Assembly: GCA_003486225.1 (NCBI GenBank)
Contig: DNGN01000095.1
Location: forward strand, 2,723-8,356
Length of the DNA: 5,634 nucleotides
Source of the DNA: Chloroflexota bacterium
GTDB lineage: Bacteria > Chloroflexota > Anaerolineae > Anaerolineales > UBA11579
Reading direction: 5' to 3'
Shown here: in pieces, positions 1 through 5,075 of the stretch
Layout: each line of letters starts with the position of its first letter
Position numbering within the stretch: the first letter of the stretch is position 1
Notes under the pieces: generated by a model
Told to the model about the DNA's origin: nothing
What the model saw: only the letters and a program-made list of their open reading frames with translations
Databases searched by the model: none
Position numbers and translations under genes: made by a program

Positions 1-628
1 GTAGAATTGCCGGGTTTTCAGTCAGGATTAGAGCAGCTGCAGTGTAGCCGGCAGCCACCATGCCGGCAAACTGCTTCCAATCCGTGAAGAAGGGTTGCAG
101 CGAATAGCTCTTCCAGATGGTCTGGTGGAAGGTTGGCAGGATCATGGCGGCCATGGTCAGCCCCATGCCTGTGCCTGTCAGAAGACGCAGGGTATTGTTG
201 GGTTCGTACAGCAGGCCATGCTGCAGGAAGAGCTTTGCGGCCGAATTGGAGCCGTCGATGGCAAACGCCGTGAAGAAGATTGCCAGCACCACGAGATATT
301 TTTTATCAGGCCAGGAGGTGCGCCGGCGTCCCAACCCCAACTGGTAGAGGATGCCCACCAGCGCGCCCATATACATCCCGGTACAACGGGCACAGAGCGA
401 GATCGGCTGGCCATTGATCTGGAAGGAGCGCTCAGATATTTGGTGGCAAAGGGCGTAGCCCACTGCATCCGCCTTTCCGAGCCATCCTGGAGGGGTATTC
501 AGCAGCCAGGCCGCCAAAACGGTCGCCAGCACGATCAGCAGCAGCCATCTTGTCGGTAAACGATTGAAGATTGTCAGTTCCCGGTCCGCTTGGTTTGCAT
601 CGGTTGGGGGGGCGATGTCTTTAGTCAT
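1..628 (-). CDS. DUF2085 family membrane protein, C-terminus cut by window edge
   Basis: The minus strand is open for 209 codons from an ATG at 628-626 to the left edge, with no stop. An N-terminal soluble stretch (residues 1-26) is followed by a hydrophobic helix at about 28-43. Next comes the DUF2085 hallmark: CHQ at residues 61-63 and CARCTG at 79-84, then a glycine-rich helix and two more hydrophobic segments at about 111-124 and 147-163. The paired Cys/His and Cys-x-x-Cys elements resemble a metal site, but the family has no established function, so that is inference. The start is supported by GAGG at 644-641, 12 bases upstream (long spacing), and by an extended -10 promoter farther up. 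The gene is divergent from the DUF3048 gene. Family assignment is firm; the role is unknown. The missing C-terminus prevents a length comparison. Confidence 0.88.
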   Translation of the reverse strand, partial: MTKDIAPPTDANQADRELTIFNRLPTRWLLLIVLATVLAAWLLNTPPGWLGKADAVGYALCHQISERSFQINGQPISLCARCTGMYMGALVGILYQLGLGRRRTSWPDKKYLVVLAIFFTAFAIDGSNSAAKLFLQHGLLYEPNNTLRLLTGTGMGLTMAAMILPTFHQTIWKSYSLQPFFTDWKQFAGMVAAGYTAAALILTENPAIL

Positions 629-658
629 AGAATGGAATATCCTCGTGCAGGGTGATAG

Positions 659-667
659 ATTGTATCA
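659..667 (-). promoter_or_regulatory. Candidate extended -10 promoter for the DUF2085 gene
   Basis: On the minus strand the sequence reads TGA-TACAAT, an extended -10 (TGn) plus a 5/6 match to TATAAT, with the hexamer at 664-659. No good -35 hexamer lies 16-18 bases upstream, which is tolerated by extended -10 promoters. The predicted transcript would start near 652 and give a leader of about 24 bases before the ATG at 628. This is a motif call only. Confidence 0.45.
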
Positions 668-840
668 TTTTATTCCCGCGATCTGAGCGTAAAAATCGTT
701 TAATCCTGGAGCCTTTTTCTAAAATCCCTTGAAGTAGATTGGTTGTTAGCATGAAATTTGCACCTCTCAAAGAGATGGGACGCTGGTGCAGGCCGTTTTT
801 CTTGTCCTGAAATTTTCTCAGAACCTGTTCGAAATACGGT

Positions 841-869
841 TTGCAAATATGCCATTGTCTTGCTATATT
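841..869 (+). promoter_or_regulatory. Promoter of the DUF3048 gene, predicting a leaderless mRNA
   Basis: A -35-like TTGCAA (841-846, 4/6 match) is followed after exactly 17 bases by TATATT (864-869, 5/6 match). TG at 861-862 makes it an extended -10. Transcription would begin at about 875-878, directly before the ATG at 879, so the mRNA would have almost no 5' leader. There is also no Shine-Dalgarno sequence before this ATG, which fits leaderless translation. Confidence 0.6.
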
Positions 870-878
870 GGTAGCTGT

Positions 879-2336
879 ATGAAACATCCATATCTGATGA
901 CTCTTTTATTGTTGCTTATCGTGGTTTTGCTGGTGGTTGCGCCGGTACAAGCCTCCGAAGCGTACCAGTCGGTTACAGCAACCCAGCAGGCCACACCCAG
1001 TGCGACCCCATCTTTGCCGCCGGCAGATGCCGCCGAATTTACCAATACCCCGACACCCACCTATATTCCCACTCCTACACCGACCCAGATTCCATTGGTT
1101 CCGGAAACAGGCCTGCCGGTAGTGGTTCCGCTTTTGTCCAGCGGGCCGCCCAATGATGGCTATGGCCCGGAGACCTATCCAGTTTATATCAATCCCCTGA
1201 CTGGCTTGGTAGTTGCTGATCCCCAGTTTTTAGAGCGCCGCCCGGTCGCCATTAAGGTGACCAATTACCCGCGCTATGTTCGCCCGCAGTCCGGGCTATC
1301 CAAAGCTGATATTGTCTTTGAGTATTATATGGAGCGCGGGATTTCGCGTTTTATCGCAGTCTTTTATGGTCAATCGGCTGAAAAGGTTGGTCCGGTCCGT
1401 TCTGGCAGGCTGTTTGATGAACATATCTTCCGCATGTTTGACTCTTATTTTGTCTACGGCTATGCTGACGTGCATGTGATTGAGTATTTTGAAAGCCTTG
1501 AAAAGGAGATCGTCAGGCGTTTTGTATTGGAGAACGATCTGGACCATGAGTCCAAATGTGGTATATCTGCCGTAAACCGTTTATGCCGGGACCCAAAATT
1601 AGAAGGCTACAACACCATGTTCGCCAATACGGATGCGGTGCAGGATTTTTTTGAGCAGCGCGATGACAATAATCAGCGGCCGGACCTTTCCGGGCTGTAT
1701 TTTTCCGACCATGTAACCCCAAGCATAAATCCGGCAACGATTGTCAAGCTGCGCTATTCTCCCTCCATGTATAACTATTGGGAGTATGATGAGGTCTCAG
1801 ACTTGTACCTGCGCTGGCAGGAGACTCAAGGCAGTATGGACCTGTCTGTGGAAACCTACGCCCCTCATTATGATGCCCTCACCAACCAGCGGTTGAGTGC
1901 GGCCAATGTGGTCTTTTTGGAAGTGGACCATAAATTTTATGCCTATACCGAAGGGACCGAGATCCTGGGGCTCAACTTGAATGGGCGCGGGCGAGCCACG
2001 GTTTTCCGGGATGGCTTTTCCTACCCGGCGGAATGGGTGCGCCCGGGAGATGGGGGAGTGCTGCGGCTGTACACCCTGGCGGGAGATCCTTTCCCACTGA
2101 AGCCCGGGCAAACCTGGTTCGAGGTCGTCAGTCAGTATACCGAATTGGAGCATTCCGGCCAGGTCTGGAACTACCATTTTCACACCCCTCCGATTCCGAA
2201 TGGCAAAATCTACCTGCTTGATGCGGGGGTCAACCCGTTGGAATGGTTCTTTGAGGATCAGAACCCAGGAAAGCCCATGCCATGGAATGGGGTGATTGAG
2301 ACTCCAGCCGTCGACGAGGATGCGAACGGGAATTAG
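879..2336 (+). CDS. Exported DUF3048 domain protein (YerB-like)
   Basis: The product has 485 residues. Residues 1-25 form a signal peptide: a short basic start, a Leu/Val-rich core and a probable signal peptidase I site after VQA (23-25). There is no lipobox cysteine, unlike the predicted lipoprotein YerB of Bacillus. A low-complexity Thr/Pro linker (about 31-75) leads into the DUF3048 N-terminal domain, with NPLTGL at 105-110, a PVAIKVTN segment at 122-129 and GPVRSGR at 171-177. A DUF3048 C-terminal domain follows (about 285-450). Two nearby cysteines, C227 and C236, are the only ones and could pair outside the cell (inference). I chose the ATG at 879 because the signal peptide begins there and a promoter ends just before it. 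A GTG at 786 in the same frame would add 31 residues in front of the signal peptide and has no support. The family's biochemical role is not established; an envelope function is likely from export. Confidence 0.9.
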   Translation: MKHPYLMTLLLLLIVVLLVVAPVQASEAYQSVTATQQATPSATPSLPPADAAEFTNTPTPTYIPTPTPTQIPLVPETGLPVVVPLLSSGPPNDGYGPETYPVYINPLTGLVVADPQFLERRPVAIKVTNYPRYVRPQSGLSKADIVFEYYMERGISRFIAVFYGQSAEKVGPVRSGRLFDEHIFRMFDSYFVYGYADVHVIEYFESLEKEIVRRFVLENDLDHESKCGISAVNRLCRDPKLEGYNTMFANTDAVQDFFEQRDDNNQRPDLSGLYFSDHVTPSINPATIVKLRYSPSMYNYWEYDEVSDLYLRWQETQGSMDLSVETYAPHYDALTNQRLSAANVVFLEVDHKFYAYTEGTEILGLNLNGRGRATVFRDGFSYPAEWVRPGDGGVLRLYTLAGDPFPLKPGQTWFEVVSQYTELEHSGQVWNYHFHTPPIPNGKIYLLDAGVNPLEWFFEDQNPGKPMPWNGVIETPAVDEDANGN

Positions 2337-2337
2337 G

Positions 2338-2359
2338 GTTGTTCCTATCCGGAGACAAC
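2338..2359 (+). terminator. Weak stem-loop just after the DUF3048 stop codon
   Basis: GTTGTTCC (2338-2345) pairs with GGA-G-ACAAC (2351-2359), giving 8 base pairs with one bulged G at 2354 and a 5-base loop. It starts two bases after the TAG stop, where a transcript end would be expected. No T-run follows, so it is a poor intrinsic terminator. It may only protect the mRNA 3' end, or it may be chance. Confidence 0.25.
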
Positions 2360-2591
2360 TATCCAAGTGGTTAATCTAAGAGGATCATTTGAGCGACCAT
2401 AAGCCTTTGTTCTGCGCCGGAAGCTCGCTTTTCCGCATCGTGTGCTTCAATCTTGAGCCAGCTTAGTTTCGATCGGAACTGGCATCGTTCGTAGGATGGG
2501 AGCAAAATATTGGTTCTTCACGGGTGGACCCATTTTCCCGCGCGTGGAATCTGGAGCAGAGGCCAGTAGGCATGATTTTATTGCTTGGCTC

Positions 2592-2620
2592 TTGACCATA
2601 TGGCGGCAATTATCTGTTAT
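2592..2620 (+). promoter_or_regulatory. Candidate promoter of the ABC transporter/methyltransferase operon
   Basis: TTGACC (2592-2597, 5/6 match to the -35 consensus) and TGTTAT (2615-2620, 4/6 match to the -10) are separated by the ideal 17 bases. The predicted start near 2627 gives a leader of about 30 bases before the ATG at 2657. This leader is too short for a riboswitch. Any control would have to act at the promoter itself. Confidence 0.5.
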
Positions 2621-2656
2621 CATTACGCAATCATAAAATCGAAGTGAACTTCCCAA

Positions 2657-3430
2657 ATGATCCGAATCAATAACCTGACCTTTCAATATCCCGGCACCCC
2701 CAAAATTTTTGAGGGGTTTAATTGGCAGGTCTTGCCTGGGGAAGCCTGGGCTGTACTGGGGCCATCGGGGTGCGGTAAAAGCACCTTGCTGTACTTGCTG
2801 GCCGGGCTGCGCTATCCCACCGGGGGAGAAGTGCGGGTCGGTGGTGGGGTGTTAAGCAAGCCGCGCCCTCAGACGGGTTTGATTCTGCAGGATTATGGAT
2901 TGCTGCCATGGGCAACCGTGCGTGAAAATGCCAGCCTGGGACTGCGCATCCGCCGCTTTTATGGGCCAGATGGCCTCCACGCCCCGGTGGGTGAGCTGGT
3001 GAAGGATACCCAGCAACCGGCTATCTACTGGCTAGACCGCCTGGGACTGACCGAAGTGGCCCAAAAATTCCCGGGCCAAATTTCAGGCGGCCAGCGACAG
3101 CGAACCGCGATTGCCCGTACCCTGGCGTTAAACCCGGACCTGCTGCTGATGGATGAACCCTTTGCCTCTCTGGACGCCCCAACCCGCCAGAGCCTTGGCG
3201 ATCTGATGCGCAGTTTGCGCCAGGAGCACAACCTGACCATGGTCATCGTCACCCATGCTATTGAAGAAGCCGCCGTTTTGGGAGAAAAAATCCTTGTGCT
3301 GGGCCAGCCGCCCAATCGTGCTCCCCAGATCGTGGAGAATCCCAGAGCGACTGATCCCGATTATATGCAGACATCCGAATACCAGGCTGTGTGCGCCCGT
3401 TTGCGCCAAATGTTGGAGGAGGCCAGATGA
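2657..3430 (+). CDS. ABC transporter ATP-binding protein, SsuB/TauB/ThiZ type
   Basis: This 257-residue ATPase powers an ABC importer from the cytoplasmic face. All catalytic motifs are intact: Walker A GPSGCGKST (35-43), Q-loop Q78 within LILQDYGLLPW, signature ISGGQ (142-146), Walker B LLLMDE (162-167, with catalytic E167), D-loop SLD (171-173) and switch H200. The pattern LLPW after the Q-loop and the overall length place it near the nitrate/sulfonate/taurine/thiamine-precursor group, but the substrate cannot be read from the ATPase. Between the Q-loop and the signature there is a longer than usual segment (about 99-125), roughly ten residues over what I expect for relatives. The ATG at 2657 is preceded only by a weak GAAGTG-like ribosome site. 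The gene overlaps the permease gene by 4 bases. No substrate-binding protein gene is adjacent. Confidence 0.93.
   Translation: MIRINNLTFQYPGTPKIFEGFNWQVLPGEAWAVLGPSGCGKSTLLYLLAGLRYPTGGEVRVGGGVLSKPRPQTGLILQDYGLLPWATVRENASLGLRIRRFYGPDGLHAPVGELVKDTQQPAIYWLDRLGLTEVAQKFPGQISGGQRQRTAIARTLALNPDLLLMDEPFASLDAPTRQSLGDLMRSLRQEHNLTMVIVTHAIEEAAVLGEKILVLGQPPNRAPQIVENPRATDPDYMQTSEYQAVCARLRQMLEEAR
3415..3422 (+). promoter_or_regulatory. Strong Shine-Dalgarno that fixes the permease start
   Basis: GGAGGAGG lies at the end of the ATPase gene, 4 bases before the ATG at 3427. It selects that ATG over a GTG at 3391 in the same frame, and with the ATGA overlap it indicates translational coupling of ATPase and permease. 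Confidence 0.75.
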
Positions 3431-4170
3431 GTTCCCGTAAGATTCTCGCCGCGGCCCTGGGAATCGGGGTGGTCTGGCAGCTTTCCAGCTGGTTGGTGGA
3501 TGCTCCGATCTTGCCGGGGCCATGGCTGGTGCTGCAAACTTTTTTTGTCGAAATTGGGCGAGATCTGGGCGGCCACTTCCTGGCCAGCTTGTGGCGCGTG
3601 GTAGCCTCCATGCTGCTCTCGGTGGCTTTGGCGGCTCCGGCTGGGCTGGTTTTGGGGCAATCCAACCGGCTGAATGAGTTTTTCTCGCCCGTGATTTACC
3701 TGCTTTACCCGATCCCGAAAGTGGTGCTGGTGCCGGTGGTGCTTTTGTTTTTGGGCATCTCTGATCTTTCGAAGATCGTGATCATCTTCTTGATCTTATT
3801 TTTCCAGATACTGGTGCTGGTAAGAGACCAGGCGTCTGCCATCCGTTCTGAGCTGATCTATTCCGTGCGCAGCCTGGGGGCAGGGCGGCGCGGATTGTTT
3901 CGGTTTGTGTACCTGCCAGCCAGCCTGCCGGCTATTTTGACTGCCCTGCGCCAGTCGATCGGCACGGCTGTGGCTGTGCTGTATATCGTCGAGCTGATTG
4001 CGACCCAGCGCGGGCTGGGATATTATATTTACTTCCACGGCAGCACGCTCTTCGACTATCCTAAAATGTACGCCGGTGTGTTGGCGATGAGCCTGCTGGG
4101 ATTGGGGATGTATTTCGCTGTGGACCTGCTGCACCGCAAATTATCTCCCTGGCAGTTTTCTGAGGCATAG
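3427..4170 (+). CDS. ABC transporter permease, SsuC/TauC/ThiX type
   Basis: This 247-residue integral membrane protein is the channel subunit for the preceding ATPase. Hydrophobic helices lie at about 6-24, 54-77, 87-109, 115-132, 178-192 and 216-235, giving the usual six. The family segment YPIPKVVLVPVVLLFLG (94-110) is clear. The cytoplasmic EAA-type coupling loop (about 146-168, SVRSLGAG then LPASLP) is where the ATPase would dock. E189 and GLG (196-198) after the fifth helix, and a C-terminal PW (241-242), also fit the BPD_transp_1 group for sulfonates, taurine, nitrate or pyrimidine precursors. Length is normal for the family. The ATG overlaps the ATPase stop codon, so the two are almost certainly made together. 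The substrate is unknown, because the specificity-giving binding protein is not encoded in this window. Confidence 0.92.
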   Translation: MSSRKILAAALGIGVVWQLSSWLVDAPILPGPWLVLQTFFVEIGRDLGGHFLASLWRVVASMLLSVALAAPAGLVLGQSNRLNEFFSPVIYLLYPIPKVVLVPVVLLFLGISDLSKIVIIFLILFFQILVLVRDQASAIRSELIYSVRSLGAGRRGLFRFVYLPASLPAILTALRQSIGTAVAVLYIVELIATQRGLGYYIYFHGSTLFDYPKMYAGVLAMSLLGLGMYFAVDLLHRKLSPWQFSEA

Positions 4171-4188
4171 GGTTGACGAGAGGGTATC

Positions 4189-4193
4189 GAGGG
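4189..4193 (+). promoter_or_regulatory. Ribosome binding site of the methyltransferase gene
   Basis: GAGGG ends 7 bases before the ATG at 4201, an ideal distance. It supports this start and independent ribosome loading despite the gap of only 30 bases after the permease gene. Confidence 0.6.
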
Positions 4194-4200
4194 TGATGGT

Positions 4201-4908
4201 ATGACGCATCTGAAAGGTGAGGACCGGGCAGCCTATGTCCAGAAGATGTTTGGGCGCATCGCCCACCGCTACGATCTGCTGAATCGTTTGATGACGGTGG
4301 GCCAGGATGTGCGCTGGCGCAAAGAGCTGATCCGCCATATGGATTTGTCCTCAGGCAGCGTGGTGCTGGATTTGGGGGCTGGCACTGGTGATATTGCTCT
4401 GGAGATCAGCCGCAGGTACCCCGAGGCGATGGTGGTGGCTAGCGATTTCACCCCCGAAATGGTGATGGTTGGCCGGCAGCGTCCAGGGGGCGATCGGGTG
4501 TCCTGGGTGATCGCGGACGCCATGCACTTGCCGTTTGCCAGCCAGTGCGCCGATGCGGTTGTCTCTGGTTTTTTGTTGCGCAACGTGCCGGATGTCTCGC
4601 ACACCCTGGAAGAGCAGCACCGCACCCTAAGACCTGGAGGGCGCGTGGGCAGCCTGGATACCACCCCCCCAAGACAAAACTGGCTGCGTCCGCTCTTGGA
4701 GTTCCACCTGCATACCGTGATCCCATTTTTAGGAAAACTGGTTGCAGGCGAAGCCGAGGCTTACACTTATCTGCCGGATTCAACTGAAAAGTTCCTGACA
4801 GCCGAACGGCTCGCAGCCTCCTTTGAGCAGGCCGGTTTCCAGGCTGTGGGCTTTGTGCGCCGTATGCTGGGTACCATTGGTATCCATTGGGGGCAAAAGC
4901 AAGTCTAG
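4201..4908 (+). CDS. ubiE/menG: UbiE/MenG-family SAM-dependent methyltransferase
   Basis: The product has 235 residues, typical for the family, which C-methylates demethylmenaquinone or its ubiquinone-pathway counterpart at the membrane surface. The N-terminal family block is present, MFGRIAHRYDLLNRLM at 16-31. SAM-binding motif I is VLDLGAGTGD (55-64), the ribose-binding acid is probably D82, and the ADAMHLPF segment (105-112) gives the adenine-side acid D106. RNVPD (127-131) and LRPGGR (143-148) follow, with the late YLPDSTEKF family signature near the C-terminus. Two blocks deviate: GFLLRN at 123-128 where GFGLRN is usual, and SLDTTPP at 151-157 where an LEFSxP-like sequence is usual. It may be a divergent MenG or a paralogue acting on a related quinone. 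It is probably the last gene of the transcript that begins with the ABC ATPase, 30 bases behind the permease. Family is certain; the exact substrate is not. Confidence 0.88.
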   Translation: MTHLKGEDRAAYVQKMFGRIAHRYDLLNRLMTVGQDVRWRKELIRHMDLSSGSVVLDLGAGTGDIALEISRRYPEAMVVASDFTPEMVMVGRQRPGGDRVSWVIADAMHLPFASQCADAVVSGFLLRNVPDVSHTLEEQHRTLRPGGRVGSLDTTPPRQNWLRPLLEFHLHTVIPFLGKLVAGEAEAYTYLPDSTEKFLTAERLAASFEQAGFQAVGFVRRMLGTIGIHWGQKQV

Positions 4909-4923
4909 CAGCGTGCTTTTGCC
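4892..4923 (+). terminator. Perfect 10-bp inverted repeat spanning the methyltransferase stop codon
   Basis: GGCAAAAGCA (4892-4901) pairs perfectly with TGCTTTTGCC (4914-4923) around a 12-base loop that holds the TAG stop (4906-4908). The left arm is part of the last codons. The downstream tract is only ATCCTGTTTTG, so an intrinsic terminator is possible but not textbook. Placement between convergent genes supports a 3'-end role. Confidence 0.45.
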
Positions 4924-5075
4924 ATCCTGTTTTGCCTATCCTTAATGCGCTATTTGTTGAATGAGAACCTGGTACGTGGCATGCAGCATCAATCAACCTT
5001 CCAACCATCGAAAATCATGTTTTTTTCCGCAATTGGATTGTGATTGGCTTCAGAATAAAAAGGGTGGGGGTTCTC
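4909..5075. other. Convergent intergenic region
   Basis: These 167 bases separate two converging genes, so terminators rather than promoters are expected. The right arm of the inverted repeat lies at the left end, and a run of seven T occurs at 5010-5016 with no clear hairpin before it. No terminator for the phosphatase gene is obvious on the minus strand beyond a short T-run about 15 bases after its stop. No small gene is visible. Confidence 0.5.

Larger units (their letters stand above)
629..878. other. Divergent intergenic region
   Basis: These 250 bases separate the two divergently transcribed genes. They are more AT-rich than the flanking genes and contain a promoter candidate for each direction (about 667-659 leftward, 841-869 rightward). 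Short open frames cross the region on both strands, but none has a ribosome binding site or recognisable protein character. I see no convincing operator palindrome, riboswitch or terminator. Confidence 0.6.
2337..2656. other. 320-base intergenic region before the ABC operon
   Basis: No credible gene is present. A small hairpin follows the DUF3048 stop (2338-2359), and a sigma-70-like promoter lies near the right end (2592-2620). Small open frames occur on both strands (for example 46 codons from the ATG at 2496, and 79 codons on the minus strand running into the next gene), but they lack ribosome binding sites and family features. I looked for TPP and FMN riboswitch core motifs, because importers of this class sometimes carry them, and did not recognise either. 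Confidence 0.6.

Noticed and set aside
95..559. 154-codon plus-strand open frame
   Set aside because: It lies opposite the DUF2085 gene. Its composition (His/Gln/Arg-rich) matches a shadow frame, and it has no ribosome site or family motif.
786..878. N-terminal extension of the DUF3048 protein from a GTG at 786
   Set aside because: It would bury the signal peptide behind 31 odd residues and would require translation through the promoter at 841-869.
621..887. 88-codon minus-strand open frame in the divergent intergenic region
   Set aside because: It has no Shine-Dalgarno or recognisable protein character, overlaps the start of the DUF2085 gene in another frame and covers both promoter candidates.
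1797..2366. 189-codon minus-strand open frame
   Set aside because: It is antisense to the DUF3048 C-terminal domain, with no domain signature and no start signals. It is a long shadow frame.
2418..2435. CGGAA/TTCCG inverted repeat in the 320-base gap
   Set aside because: Only 5 base pairs with an 8-base loop and no T-run, which is expected by chance.
2496..2636. 46-codon plus-strand open frame with a Trp-rich end
   Set aside because: No Shine-Dalgarno before the ATG, it overlaps the promoter candidate, and it does not resemble a binding-protein remnant or a known small protein.
2337..2656. Possible TPP or FMN riboswitch ahead of the importer
   Set aside because: I could not recognise the conserved cores of either, and the predicted leader of about 30 bases is too short. 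A covariance-model search would settle it.
2447..2686. 79-codon minus-strand open frame crossing the ABC operon promoter
   Set aside because: No ribosome site or family features, and it overlaps the ATPase start on the opposite strand.
3391..3426. Upstream GTG start for the permease
   Set aside because: The strong Shine-Dalgarno at 3415-3422 and the ATGA overlap favour the ATG at 3427. The extra residues are not membrane-like.
4448..5008. 186-codon minus-strand open frame
   Set aside because: It is antisense to the methyltransferase gene, with shadow-frame composition (Arg/Pro/Ala/Cys) and no motifs.
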